Positions 25,793 to 34,707 of a DNA stretch of 64,000 bases are shown here, piece after piece (the first letter of the stretch is position 1; each line of letters starts with the position of its first letter). Under the pieces are notes generated by a model. That model ran no database searches. It was not told the origin of the DNA and saw nothing but the letters and a program-made list of their open reading frames with translations. This DNA comes from Tabrizicola_A aquatica (lineage in GTDB: Bacteria > Pseudomonadota > Alphaproteobacteria > Rhodobacterales > Rhodobacteraceae), in NCBI GenBank assembly GCA_965194375.1, contig CBDAEL010000001.1. One strand, 5' to 3'. Made by a program: the position numbers and the translations under genes.

Positions 25793-27388
25793 TTATGCCA
25801 CTTCGAATTGCAAGGCCTTGACCTGCTGGAACATCCCCGTCGATTCAAGGGTTTCGACGACCTTTGGGTCAATCGCCTGATCGAGATAAAGGATGGCAAT
25901 CGCATCTTGTCCCACACCGGAACGGCCAAGGGTAAAGTTGGCGATGTTGACGCCGTTCTTGCCCATGGTCATGCCCAAAAGCCCGATGATGCCGGGCACG
26001 TCCTCATTCGTGGTGTAGAGCATGTGCTGGCCGATTTCAGCATCGATGTTGATACCCTTGATCTGGATAAACCGCGGTTTTCCATCGGAAAAACACGTGC
26101 CAGCCACCGAGCGCTCACGCTTGTCGGTGACCATGGTGACCTTGATATAAGCGTCGAAGATGCCGGTCTTGTCCTGCCGGGTGGTCGAAATCAGAATGCC
26201 TTTGTCCTTGGCCACGACAGGTGCGGACACCAGATTCACGTCGGGGTTATGGGCTTTTAGCACACCAGCAATTACCGATTGGTTAAGAGCGGCGAGATTC
26301 ATGTCCGTAACGGTGCCATCATACAAGATGTTGATGGCTTTGATCGGTTCATCGGTCATCTGGCCGATAAAGGCCCCAAGATGTGCCGCAAGTTTGATCC
26401 AAGGGCCCATGATGGCGGCCTCTTCGGCGGTGACGTTGGGCATGTTGAGCGCGTTGGAAACGGCCCCGGTCAGCAGGTAATCTGCCATCTGTTCGGCCAC
26501 TTGCAGGGCGACGTTTTCCTGCGCTTCGGTGGTGGATGCCCCAAGATGTGGGGTGACGACCACGTTTGGGTGACCAAATAGAGGGTTTTCGGTTGCGGGT
26601 TCGGTTTCGAACACATCCAGCGCGGCACCGGCGACATGGCCTGTGTCCAGCGCGTCTTTCAGGGCGGCTTCGTCGATCAGGCCACCGCGCGCACAGTTGA
26701 TGATCCGCACGCCTTTCTTGGTTTTCGCGAGGTTTTCGCGGCCCAGAATGTTGCGGGTTTTGTCGGTGAGCGGCACGTGCAGGGTGATGAAATCGGCGCG
26801 GGCCAAGAGCTCATCAAGCTCCACCTTGGTGACGCCCAGCGCCTTGGCGCGTTCTTCGGACAGGAAGGGATCATAAGCGATGACCTTCATCTTCAGCCCC
26901 ACCGCGCGGTCACAAACGATGCCGCCGATGTTGCCTGCGCCAATGACGCCAAGGGTTTTGTTGAAGAGCTCCACCCCCATGAAACGGGATTTTTCCCATT
27001 TGCCAGAGTGGGTTGAGGCGTTGGCCTCGGGCAGTTGGCGGGCCACGGCGAACATCATCGCGATGGCATGTTCGGCGGTGGTGACAGAGTTGCCGAAGGG
27101 CGTGTTCATCACGATCACGCCCTTTTTGGAGGCGGCCGGAATGTCGACGTTGTCGACGCCAATCCCAGCGCGACCCACGACTTTCAGGTTCGTGGCATTG
27201 GCCAAAAGCTTTTCGGTCACCTTGGTGGCCGAGCGAATCGCGAGGCCGTCATATTGGTGAATGATCTCGGCCAGTTTCTCTTTGTCTTTGCCCAGTTTGG
27301 GCATGTAATCGACCTCGACTCCACGGTCGCGGAAGATTTGAACGGCGGTTTCGGAGAGTTCGTCAGAGACGAGAACGCGGGGTGCCAT
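25793..27388 (-). CDS. serA: D-3-phosphoglycerate dehydrogenase
   Basis: 531 residues, the long form. Visible are the NAD-binding motif GVIGAGNIGG (about 147-156), catalytic Arg/Glu/His positions around INCARGGL and VVTPHLGAST (His about 282), an intervening domain (about 320-450) and a C-terminal ACT domain (about 455-531). It oxidises 3-phosphoglycerate to 3-phosphohydroxypyruvate, the first step of serine synthesis; the ACT domain suggests feedback by serine. It lies 98 bases downstream of serC on the same strand and is likely co-transcribed. Confidence 0.97.
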   Translation of the reverse strand: MAPRVLVSDELSETAVQIFRDRGVEVDYMPKLGKDKEKLAEIIHQYDGLAIRSATKVTEKLLANATNLKVVGRAGIGVDNVDIPAASKKGVIVMNTPFGNSVTTAEHAIAMMFAVARQLPEANASTHSGKWEKSRFMGVELFNKTLGVIGAGNIGGIVCDRAVGLKMKVIAYDPFLSEERAKALGVTKVELDELLARADFITLHVPLTDKTRNILGRENLAKTKKGVRIINCARGGLIDEAALKDALDTGHVAGAALDVFETEPATENPLFGHPNVVVTPHLGASTTEAQENVALQVAEQMADYLLTGAVSNALNMPNVTAEEAAIMGPWIKLAAHLGAFIGQMTDEPIKAINILYDGTVTDMNLAALNQSVIAGVLKAHNPDVNLVSAPVVAKDKGILISTTRQDKTGIFDAYIKVTMVTDKRERSVAGTCFSDGKPRFIQIKGINIDAEIGQHMLYTTNEDVPGIIGLLGMTMGKNGVNIANFTLGRSGVGQDAIAILYLDQAIDPKVVETLESTGMFQQVKALQFEVA

Positions 27389-27486
27389 GGGAAATATCCT
27401 GTCTGGTTTGCGTATGGCCCGCGTCTGGCATTTGTCTGGTCTTTGTACCGACAGGGCCCGGACGCGGGCGCAATGAAAAGGGAAGG

Positions 27487-28644
27487 TCAGGCGGCTTGGG
27501 CTTGTGCCGCGATTTCGGCCTCAAACGCGTGGGCGATCCACGGCATCAGGGCGGCGACATCGGCGGTTTCCACCGTCGAGCCGCACCAGATGCGGAGCCC
27601 TGCGGGCGCGTCGCGGTAGGCGCCGATGTCATAGGCGACCCCAGCCTTTTCCAACCGCTTGGCGACCGCTTTGGCGAAAGCCTCGCCGTCCTTGATGCGG
27701 GCATCGTTGAACTTGAGGCAGACACTGGTGGTCGAGGCAATCTCGGGCGTCTCGGCCAGATTTTGCAGCCATGGGTTTTGGGCGCAGAAATCCCAGATAA
27801 CTTGGGCGTTCGCGCGGGCGCGGTTGACAAGCCCGGTCAGCCCGCCGACCGATTTGGCCCATTTCAGCGACACGAGGTAATCTTCCACCGCCAGCATCGA
27901 GGGGGTGTTGATGGTTTCGCCCACGAAGATGCCTTCGGTGATCTTGCCCTTGGAGGTGAGGCGGAAGATTTTTGGCAGGGGCCAAGCGGGGGTGTAGGTT
28001 TCTAGCCGCTCGACCGCGCGGGGGGACAGGATGAGCATGCCATGCGCGCCCTCACCGCCCAGAACCTTTTGCCATGAGAAGGTGGTGACGTCGAGTTTCG
28101 CCCAGTCCATCTCCATCGCGAAGGCGGCGGAGGTGGCGTCGCAGATGGTCAGGCCCTGACGGTTGGCCGGGATGGCGTTGGCGTTGGGGATGCGGCAGCC
28201 CGAGGTGGTGCCGTTCCATGTGAACACGACGTCGCGGTCAAAATCGACGGTGGTGAGGTCAACGATCTGGCCATAGGGGGCCGTTTTGACGGTGGCATCC
28301 AGTTTAAGCTGTTTGACCACATCGGTGACCCAGCCTTCGCCAAAGCTTTCCCAGGCCAGCATTTCGACAGGCCGGGCGCCCAGAAGCGACCACATGGCCA
28401 TCTCAACCGCACCGGTATCAGAGCCGGGCACAATGCCGATGCGGTAATCGGCGGGGACGCCGAGGATTTCACGGGTGAGGTCGATGGCCTCGCGCAGCTT
28501 GGCCTTGCCGACAGCGGCGCGGTGCGAGCGGCCAAGGGGCGCGTCGCCAAGCAGATCAAGAGAATAACCGGGGATTTTGGCGCAAGGGCCAGAGGAAAAA
28601 CGCGGATTCGCCGGGCGCAATGCCGGTGCGGTCAGATCAGTCAT
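27487..28644 (-). CDS. serC: Phosphoserine aminotransferase
   Basis: 385 residues of the alphaproteobacterial SerC type, starting MTDLTAPALRPANPRFSSGP. The PLP-binding Lys is in TFSWQKVLGGEGAHG (about 194). It transaminates 3-phosphohydroxypyruvate with glutamate to phosphoserine. First gene of serC-serA, divergent from serB, preceded by a structured leader resembling the serC RNA motif. Confidence 0.96.
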   Translation of the reverse strand: MTDLTAPALRPANPRFSSGPCAKIPGYSLDLLGDAPLGRSHRAAVGKAKLREAIDLTREILGVPADYRIGIVPGSDTGAVEMAMWSLLGARPVEMLAWESFGEGWVTDVVKQLKLDATVKTAPYGQIVDLTTVDFDRDVVFTWNGTTSGCRIPNANAIPANRQGLTICDATSAAFAMEMDWAKLDVTTFSWQKVLGGEGAHGMLILSPRAVERLETYTPAWPLPKIFRLTSKGKITEGIFVGETINTPSMLAVEDYLVSLKWAKSVGGLTGLVNRARANAQVIWDFCAQNPWLQNLAETPEIASTTSVCLKFNDARIKDGEAFAKAVAKRLEKAGVAYDIGAYRDAPAGLRIWCGSTVETADVAALMPWIAHAFEAEIAAQAQAA

Positions 28645-28697
28645 GGTAGCCTCTCAGCTAAAAGCCCTTCGTTGGGGAAGGGTGTCCCACGGATGGG
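28645..28697 (-). promoter_or_regulatory. serC leader RNA motif
   Basis: On the serC strand the leader immediately before the ATG forms two hairpins: CCCA-TCCG-TGGG (28697 to 28686) and CCCTTC-cccaac-GAAGGG (28682 to 28665), followed by a stretch ending GAGAGG just before the start. Both stems are perfect. Position and form match the serC RNA motif known from alphaproteobacterial serC genes (Rfam serC, as I recall). It may control translation of serC; its ligand is not established. Confidence 0.72.
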
Positions 28698-28796
28698 GGT
28701 ATCGGGGCTTTCGGGGTGGCACAAGCGAAAAAATCGCGCTAAAGCGCCGCATCATCCCCGAAAAACGACGCAAATCTCCACTATCGGAAACCTTTG

Positions 28797-29672
28797 ATGT
28801 TCATCGCGACCCTGCTGACCAACCCGGAAACCCCGAAGCTTGACCGCGTGGCGGTTGAGTCTTTGCGCAATGCTTGGGGGGGTGGGGATGCCGTTTGGCT
28901 GGATCCGGGCGTGGCGGCGGAGTTTGCGCTGGAGGCGATGCCTGCGAACCTGTGGGAGGTGTGGGACGGGCTTCAGGCGATGGGGATCGACCTTGCCGTG
29001 CAGCCTGCCGTGGGGCGGAAAAAGCGGATGCTGATTGCCGATATGGACAGCACGATGATCCAGCAGGAGTGCATTGACGAGTTGGCCGATGAGGCGGGGG
29101 TGGGGCCCTATGTCGCCGGGATCACCGCGCGGGCGATGAATGGCGAGTTGGCGTTTGACGCCGCGCTGCGCGCGCGGGTGGGGCTTTTGCGGGGGCTGGA
29201 GGAGGCGGTGATTGACCGGGTGATCCGCGACCGCATCACGCTGATGCCGGGGGGGCCTGCGCTGGTGGCCACCATGCGCGGCCATGGGGGCTATGCGGCG
29301 CTGGTGTCGGGCGGGTTTACCGCGTTCACCGGGGCGATTGCGGGGGTTCTGGGGTTTGACGAGAACCGGGCCAATACGCTGTTGGTCGAGGCTGGGCGTT
29401 TGACCGGGGCGGTGGCAGAGCCGATCTTGGGCCGCGCGGCGAAGGTGCAGGCGCTGGAGGAGATTTCGGCGCGGTTGGGGATTTCACCGGCTGACGCTGT
29501 CGCCGTGGGCGATGGGGCGAATGATCTGGGGATGCTGGGGCTGGCGGGGATGGGCGTGGCGCTGCATGCCAAGCCAAGCGTGCAGGCAGAGTGTGCGGTG
29601 CGGGTAAACCACGGCGATCTGACGGCGCTGCTCTACTTGCAAGGCTATCGGCGCGAGGAGTTTCTGGCCTAA
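28797..29672 (+). CDS. serB: Phosphoserine phosphatase
   Basis: 291 residues from the ATG at 28797. HAD superfamily: nucleophile motif ADMDSTM (Asp about 81-83), VSGGFTAF (motif II, Ser), Lys in GRAAKVQAL and GDGANDLGML (motif IV). An N-terminal region of about 75 residues precedes the HAD core, as usual for SerB. It releases serine from phosphoserine. It diverges from serC across 152 bases, so the three serine genes share one regulatory region. Confidence 0.96.
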   Translation: MFIATLLTNPETPKLDRVAVESLRNAWGGGDAVWLDPGVAAEFALEAMPANLWEVWDGLQAMGIDLAVQPAVGRKKRMLIADMDSTMIQQECIDELADEAGVGPYVAGITARAMNGELAFDAALRARVGLLRGLEEAVIDRVIRDRITLMPGGPALVATMRGHGGYAALVSGGFTAFTGAIAGVLGFDENRANTLLVEAGRLTGAVAEPILGRAAKVQALEEISARLGISPADAVAVGDGANDLGMLGLAGMGVALHAKPSVQAECAVRVNHGDLTALLYLQGYRREEFLA

Positions 29673-30088
29673 CGCGCCAGCTCCCGCAGGGCGATTTCGG
29701 TGCGGCGGGGCAGGTCTGGCACGGCGCGGGGGTGGGTGAGCCATTGGGCGAGCGGCATCATCTGCCATGTTTGACCCTCATCGCCAAAGCGGATGGCTGA
29801 CACCTCAGATGCGGTGATGTGGCCTGCGAAGAAGATGGCGTGATGGCCGGGGCTGTGCAGGGCTGGAAAGCTGGCGCGCCATGTCAGGTGGGCGGGGGTG
29901 AGGGGGAGGGCGAATTCCTCCATCACCTCGCGAAACAGGCACTGTTCGGCGGATTCTGCCCCTTCGCGCCCGCCGCCGGGCAGGTCCCAATGGGCGGGCC
30001 ATGGCAGGCCGGGGCGGTCATCGCGCAGATAGGTCAGCACCGCATCGCCGCAGATCAGCGCCGCTTTGGCGCCGACGAAGTCAGTCAT
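29669..30088 (-). CDS. Nudix hydrolase
   Basis: 139 residues from the ATG at 30088. The Nudix box is complete: GGGREGAESAEQCLFREVME (G-x5-E-x7-REVxEE), which binds magnesium for hydrolysis of a nucleoside-diphosphate-linked substrate. Substrate unknown. It converges with serB (4-base overlap of the ends) and its start overlaps the end of the NfeD gene, forming a small minus-strand unit with NfeD and the SPFH protein. Confidence 0.9.
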   Translation of the reverse strand: MTDFVGAKAALICGDAVLTYLRDDRPGLPWPAHWDLPGGGREGAESAEQCLFREVMEEFALPLTPAHLTWRASFPALHSPGHHAIFFAGHITASEVSAIRFGDEGQTWQMMPLAQWLTHPRAVPDLPRRTEIALRELAR

Positions 30089-30350
30089 TGATGTCTTTGT
30101 GCCAGATTTTCTCTTGCCCCGGAGCCACGCCGACCACCCGGCGCAGGACGAACCATGAGGCCAGCGATAGAAGCGCAAAGACCACCAAGAGGAGTGGCAG
30201 GGAACCACCCAACACGCCAAGGCCCAGAAGCCCGCCGGTCACCAGCGCGCCGATGGCGAAGCCGAGGAAGATGTAGCCGGGGGCCAGAATCTCTAGCACC
30301 CCCAGCGAAAAGCCTGCGACGATCCAGACCCACCAGACATTCCACATCAT
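30081..30350 (-). CDS. NfeD-like membrane protein
   Basis: 89 residues, short NfeD form: two or three hydrophobic helices (about 5-25, 28-45, 50-68) and a soluble tail. In this family the protein partners an SPFH-domain protein encoded next to it, as seen here: it overlaps the SPFH gene by four bases. Together they resemble the YbbK/QmcA pair of enterobacteria, linked to membrane quality control. Confidence 0.85.
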   Translation of the reverse strand: MMWNVWWVWIVAGFSLGVLEILAPGYIFLGFAIGALVTGGLLGLGVLGGSLPLLLVVFALLSLASWFVLRRVVGVAPGQEKIWHKDIND

Positions 30351-31228
30351 GCGCGCCCTTTCAGCATTTTGAAGGCATCGCCAAAAGCCTCAAGCGCGTT
30401 GGCGGGGACGAGGATGGTTTGCTTGCCTGTCCCTGCGGCGATGGCCTGCAATGCCTCAACCTGTTTCAGCGCGACCTGAAACTGTGCGGCTTCCAGACCG
30501 TTTTCCTTGATCGCGCCCGCGATGACGCCTGTGGCGTAAGCCTCGGCGTCGGCGGTGATGCGGCGGGCTTTGGCGGCCTGATCGGCGGCGTAAAGATCGG
30601 CGTCGGCGGCGAGTTCGACGGCGCGTTTCTTGCCCTCAGCCTCCATCACTTGGGCGCGGCGGGCGCGTTCGGCGTTCAACTGTTGCAGCATGGCATTGCG
30701 GGTTTGTTCGTCCAGCGCCACATCCAGAATCTCAGCGCGGGTGACTTCGACGCCCCAGTCATCGACCATGGCCTTGACCTGTTCGCGCACACGCTCGATC
30801 AGCTGGGCACGGTTGGATTGGACCTGATCCAGTTCCAGCTTGCCGATTTCAGAGCGCACGATGCCCGCCACGGTGGTGGCGATGGCGGCATCGACATCGC
30901 GGATACGGTAGACGGTCTTTTCGGGTTCGGTCACGCGGTAAAACACCGAGGTTTCCACCTGCAACAGCACGTTGTCGGCGCTGATGGCGTCTTGGCGGGC
31001 GTTCGGGAGTTGGCGCTCCAAGACCGAGACCTTATGCGCGACGCGGTCGAGATAGGGGACCAGAAAGTTGATCCCCGGCCCCAAGACCGAGCGCAGGCGG
31101 CCAAAGCGTTCGACGACATATTTTTCCGACTGCGGCACGATGCGCACCGCCTTGAAGATCGTGACGATCAGGAAGATCGCCAAGGCGAGGTAAACCGCAC
31201 CGGTGCCGATGAACTGGTCAATATCCAT
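30347..31228 (-). CDS. SPFH/band-7 (stomatin-like) protein, QmcA type
   Basis: 293 residues: one N-terminal transmembrane helix (about 8-27), the band-7 domain starting VRIVPQSEKYVVERFGRL, and a long Ala/Glu-rich coiled coil (about 190-260). Such proteins oligomerise into large membrane-bound cages and organise proteases or microdomains. First gene of the SPFH-NfeD-Nudix unit; it diverges from dinB across 106 bases. Confidence 0.92.
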   Translation of the reverse strand: MDIDQFIGTGAVYLALAIFLIVTIFKAVRIVPQSEKYVVERFGRLRSVLGPGINFLVPYLDRVAHKVSVLERQLPNARQDAISADNVLLQVETSVFYRVTEPEKTVYRIRDVDAAIATTVAGIVRSEIGKLELDQVQSNRAQLIERVREQVKAMVDDWGVEVTRAEILDVALDEQTRNAMLQQLNAERARRAQVMEAEGKKRAVELAADADLYAADQAAKARRITADAEAYATGVIAGAIKENGLEAAQFQVALKQVEALQAIAAGTGKQTILVPANALEAFGDAFKMLKGRA

Positions 31229-31334
31229 GTGAACTGCCCTTTGATGAACTTCGTCTCAAGATGGGTGCGAAGTGGCGGCGGTGCAAGGGAAAGCCGCATG
31301 GACAGCCGCGCGCAAGTTGCAGATACTTGGCCCC

Positions 31335-32588
31335 ATGCCTGCCTTTTGCCGCGATTGTCTGACCAGTTTTGACGAGGCCGCGCGCTGCCCCGCCTGCCGC
31401 AGCCCGCGCGTGATTGGCCATGCCGAGCTTTTCAGCCTGTCCATCGCCCATATGGATTGCGATGCCTTTTATGCCAGCGTGGAAAAGCGAGACAATCCGG
31501 CCCTGAGAGACGTGCCGTTGATTGTGGGCGGCGGGCAGCGGGGGGTGGTGTCGACCTGCTGTTATCTGGCGCGGATTCACGGCGTGCGGTCGGCCATGCC
31601 GATGTTTCAGGCGATGAAACTGTGCCCGGATGCCGTGGTGGTGAAGCCCCGGATGGGGGTTTACGCCGAGGTCAGCCGGGCCATTCGGGCGATGATGGAG
31701 GAGATGACCCCGTCGATTGAGCCCCTATCGCTGGACGAGGCGTTTCTGGACCTGAGCGGCACCGCGCGGCTGCATGGCGCGCCGCCTGCGGTGATGCTGG
31801 CACGTCTGGTGCAGCGGATGGAGACGGAGTTGGGCGTCACGGGGTCTGTCGGGCTGTCGCACAACAAGTTTCTGGCCAAGATCGCGTCAGACCTCGACAA
31901 GCCGCGCGGGTTTTCGGTGATTGGCCGGGCGGAGACGGCCGATTTCCTGCGACCAAAGCCGGTGCGGATTATCTGGGGGGTAGGCACGGCGGCGCAAGGT
32001 GCCTTGGAAAAGGCAGGCATTCGCACGATTGCCGATCTCTTGCGCTGGGACCGGGCCGATCTGGTGGCGCGGTTCGGGTCTATGGGCGAGCGACTGTATC
32101 ATCTGGCGCGGGGCGAGGATCGGCGGCGCGTCAGCCGGGATGAGAAGGTGAAGTCGATTTCCAAGGAAACCACGTTTTTTGAGGACACCGCCGACGCGGA
32201 TGTGCTGGATGGCCATTTGTGGCGGTTGGCCGAGCAGGTGGCGGATCGGGCGAAGGCAAAGGCCCTAAGTGGCCGAACAGTGACGCTGAAGCTGAAGAAG
32301 GGCGATTTTCAGCTGATCTCGCGCCGTCATGGATTGAGCGATCCGACGCAGTTGACCGACCGGATTTACCGCGCGGCGCGGGATCTGTTTCAGCCCGAGG
32401 TAAGTAAGGGGCCGTTTCGGCTGATTGGGGTGGGGATTGCCGATTTGGCACCCGAGGCGGAGGCGGATTTGTTGGGGGATTTGTTGGACCCTGACGCCCA
32501 GCGCCGGGCCAAGGCGGAGCGCGCCACAGATGCCATTCGCGCCAAGTTCGGGCCGGATGCGATTGTGAAGGGACGCAGTTTGCGCTGA
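31335..32588 (+). CDS. dinB: DNA polymerase IV (Y family) with N-terminal zinc finger
   Basis: 417 residues from the ATG at 31335. The N-terminus carries four cysteines in two CxxC pairs (CRDC ... CPAC), an addition common in alphaproteobacterial DinB. Catalytic acidic residues lie in HMDCDAFYASVE and SLDEAFLD; helix-hairpin-helix and little-finger domains follow to about 360. It performs error-prone synthesis across damaged bases. It converges with the amidohydrolase gene, the two stops abutting. No LexA box was identified in the short upstream region. Confidence 0.94.
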   Translation: MPAFCRDCLTSFDEAARCPACRSPRVIGHAELFSLSIAHMDCDAFYASVEKRDNPALRDVPLIVGGGQRGVVSTCCYLARIHGVRSAMPMFQAMKLCPDAVVVKPRMGVYAEVSRAIRAMMEEMTPSIEPLSLDEAFLDLSGTARLHGAPPAVMLARLVQRMETELGVTGSVGLSHNKFLAKIASDLDKPRGFSVIGRAETADFLRPKPVRIIWGVGTAAQGALEKAGIRTIADLLRWDRADLVARFGSMGERLYHLARGEDRRRVSRDEKVKSISKETTFFEDTADADVLDGHLWRLAEQVADRAKAKALSGRTVTLKLKKGDFQLISRRHGLSDPTQLTDRIYRAARDLFQPEVSKGPFRLIGVGIADLAPEAEADLLGDLLDPDAQRRAKAERATDAIRAKFGPDAIVKGRSLR

Positions 32589-33449
32589 TTATTCGGCGGC
32601 GAGTGGGATCTCTTGCCGCCCGATGCTGGCAATCTGCTGCACCACCCGCGCCATACGTTCGGTAAAATGGGGAAAGTCGGGGAGGGGCTCGATGGTGGCT
32701 TCGTTCATATAAAGCGCGCGGTCGATTTCGATCTGCACGACATGGCGGCCCGCAGAGGGGCGGCCATAGCTTTGGGCGATGAAGGCCCCGGCAAAGGGGG
32801 TGTTGCGGACGACGCGAAAGCCTTCGGCCTGAAAGACGGCATGGACCGCATCGATCACCCAAGGGGCGGCAGAGGCGCCGAAACGGTCGCCGAGAACCAC
32901 CTCAGGCGCGGGGCGGCCGGGGCGGCTGTGATGCTCAATCGCCTCATGTGGCATCGAATGGCAGTCGATCAGCACGGCCTGACCAAACTGGGCATGGGTG
33001 CTTTCGACCAGATCACGCAGGGCGCGGTGATAGGGGTGCCAACAGCGGGCAATCCGCGCCTCGGCCTCGGCCAAGGGGAGCTTGCCGCGATAGATGGCGC
33101 GGCCTCCGGCCACCACGCGGGGAATCACCCCAAGGCCAGAGGAGACGCGCGGGTTGTGCGGCGCGCGGGCGATTCCGTCGATCACAGCGGGATCGAGTTC
33201 ATCGGGCGCGCGGTTGAGGTCGAGATAGGCGCGCGGCACATGGGCGGCCAGCAGGGGCGCGCCGTGCCGGGTGGCTGAGGAAAACAGCCTATCCACAAAG
33301 GCATCTTCAGAAGAGCGGATCTGCGCCTGCGACAGCACGGTTCGGGCCAAAAACCCCGCATCATACCGCGCCCCGCTGTGTGGCGAGGCGAAGATCACGG
33401 CGGTTGTCTGCCGCGCGGGTTGGTCAAGGCGAAACACGTCGGCCGTCAT
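32589..33449 (-). CDS. N-formylglutamate amidohydrolase family protein
   Basis: 286 residues from the ATG at 33449; the extension to 33551 is rejected. Family features: FASPHSGARYDAGFL near the start, DLNRAPDELD, and LIDCHSMPHEA with metal-binding Asp/His. Characterised members release formate from N-formylglutamate in histidine breakdown (HutG type). No hut genes are nearby, so the physiological substrate is open. Confidence 0.88.
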   Translation of the reverse strand: MTADVFRLDQPARQTTAVIFASPHSGARYDAGFLARTVLSQAQIRSSEDAFVDRLFSSATRHGAPLLAAHVPRAYLDLNRAPDELDPAVIDGIARAPHNPRVSSGLGVIPRVVAGGRAIYRGKLPLAEAEARIARCWHPYHRALRDLVESTHAQFGQAVLIDCHSMPHEAIEHHSRPGRPAPEVVLGDRFGASAAPWVIDAVHAVFQAEGFRVVRNTPFAGAFIAQSYGRPSAGRHVVQIEIDRALYMNEATIEPLPDFPHFTERMARVVQQIASIGRQEIPLAAE

Positions 33450-33513
33450 GGGAAACACATACACTCCTGTCACTTGATTGATATAAGGCCAAAAGCGGGA
33501 ATGTCGAAACCCC

Positions 33514-33542
33514 TTGAACGTGTCTGCGACTCTGTTTATAGC
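33514..33542 (+). promoter_or_regulatory. Predicted promoter for tRNA-Val (and possibly rpmJ)
   Basis: TTGAAC (33514-33519), 17-base spacer, TATAGC (33537-33542). It is the best sigma-70-like match upstream of the tRNA and lies about 70 bases before it. Confidence 0.5.
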
Positions 33543-33610
33543 CCCGTCCATCCGACGCGGTTCCGCCCGCGTCCTTTTCTTTGGGCACAGGTGGAATCAG
33601 GCTGGAACGT

Positions 33611-33685
33611 GGGCGGTTAGCTCAGCGGTAGAGCACTACGTTGACATCGTAGTGGCCACTGGTTCGATCCCAGTACCGCCCACCA
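33611..33685 (+). tRNA. tRNA-Val (anticodon GAC)
   Basis: 75 bases including encoded CCA. Acceptor GGGCGGT pairs with ACCGCCC; D stem GCTC/GAGC; anticodon stem CTACG/CGTAG around loop TTGACAT (anticodon GAC); T stem ACTGG/CCAGT around TTCGATC. Confidence 0.97.
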
Positions 33686-33754
33686 TTCACCGCTTCCGAA
33701 AGGGGGCACGTTGTTTTCAATCGGCGCAGACGCGCCGCGTAGAGGAGAAGGCCG

Positions 33755-33880
33755 ATGAAAGTTGCGAACTCGCTCCGCTCGCTGAAGACGCGTCACCGCG
33801 ATTGCCAGATTGTGCGCCGTAAAGGCCGCGTCTATGTGATCAACAAGACGCAAAAGCGCTACAAGGCCCGTCAGGGCTGA
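33755..33880 (+). CDS. rpmJ: 50S ribosomal protein L36 (zinc-independent form)
   Basis: 41 residues beginning MKVANSLRSLKTRHRDC and ending KRYKARQG. This is the long C-minus type of L36: only one cysteine remains of the four zinc ligands found in the classical form. Start is set by the strong AGAGGAGAAGG ribosome binding site. Very basic, as expected for an rRNA-binding protein of the large subunit. It lies 69 bases after tRNA-Val and ends before a clear terminator. Confidence 0.95.
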   Translation: MKVANSLRSLKTRHRDCQIVRRKGRVYVINKTQKRYKARQG

Positions 33881-33905
33881 GTTTTGCGACAGCAAGCATG
33901 ATTGG

Positions 33906-33936
33906 GCCGCTGTGGGGAAACCCGGGGCGGCTTTTT
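33906..33936 (+). terminator. Rho-independent terminator after rpmJ
   Basis: GCCGC (33906-33910) pairs with GCGGC (33927-33931), extended inside by TGGGG/CCC(C)-type pairing, followed by TTTTT at 33932-33936. Confidence 0.75.
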
Positions 33937-33953
33937 CATTTCAGAGGTTTCCC

Positions 33954-34583
33954 ATGCACCCCAATCCCGCCTTTCGACAGGTTTCCGCCGAGGACAGCCT
34001 TGCCTTTGCCAAGGCCCGTGGCTTTGGCACGCTGTGCCTGAATGGCGATGCGGGGCCGATCATGGCGCATGTGCCGTTTGTGGTGACCGAAAGCGGTGGT
34101 CTTTCAGCGCTGATCCATCTGGCGCGGTCCAACGCGATTGCGCGCAGTGCCTTGCCCGCGCCGGCGGTTTTGGCGGTGATGGGGCCGGAGAGCTATATCT
34201 CGCCCGATTGGTATGGCGCGGTGGATCAGGTGCCGACGTGGAACTATGTCGCCGTGCATCTGCGCGGGCGGCTGGAGCCGCTGCCGGACGCGGCGCTGCG
34301 CCCGATGGCGGATGAGCTGTCGGCCATGTTCGAGGGGCGGCTGGCGCCGAAGCGGCCGTGGACCAGCGCCAAGATGTCAGACGAGGCGATGATCCGGATG
34401 ATGCGGATGATTCTGCCGTTCCGGTTGGTGATCGAGGGCGTCGAGGGCACGTGGAAGCTGGGGCAGAACAAGACGCCCGAGCAAAGGGCGGGTGCCGTGG
34501 CGGGGCTGGAGGGCTGGGACGAGCCGTCACCCCGGACGGAACTGGCGCGGTTGATGCGGGGGGTGGGCGATCTGGGGCAGTGA
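33954..34583 (+). CDS. FMN-binding PaiB-family protein
   Basis: 209 residues from the ATG at 33954. The sequence follows the PaiB/transcriptional-regulator-like split-barrel family: an opening MHPNPAF, a beta-barrel core with YISPDWYG and VPTWNYVAVHLRG, and a C-terminal KLGQNKTPEQRAG. Bacillus PaiB was reported as a negative regulator of protease and sporulation genes, but many members are simply FMN or heme-binding flavoproteins. No PaiA partner adjoins it. It follows a terminator, so it is transcribed separately from rpmJ. Confidence 0.88.
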   Translation: MHPNPAFRQVSAEDSLAFAKARGFGTLCLNGDAGPIMAHVPFVVTESGGLSALIHLARSNAIARSALPAPAVLAVMGPESYISPDWYGAVDQVPTWNYVAVHLRGRLEPLPDAALRPMADELSAMFEGRLAPKRPWTSAKMSDEAMIRMMRMILPFRLVIEGVEGTWKLGQNKTPEQRAGAVAGLEGWDEPSPRTELARLMRGVGDLGQ

Positions 34584-34707
34584 TCTGGTCTTGCGCGATC
34601 AGCGAAGGATTTGCGTAAAGCAGCAAGCCTATTGGACGTTTACCCGGTGAATCCATCCGGCTAGGTTCTTGCTTCATCTGCCAAGCAAAAGAACGGATCG
34701 TCGAGGC

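Noticed and set aside
33611..33685. tRNA-Val as an integration site for a mobile element
   Set aside because: No integrase nearby and no repeated 3' end of the tRNA found downstream.
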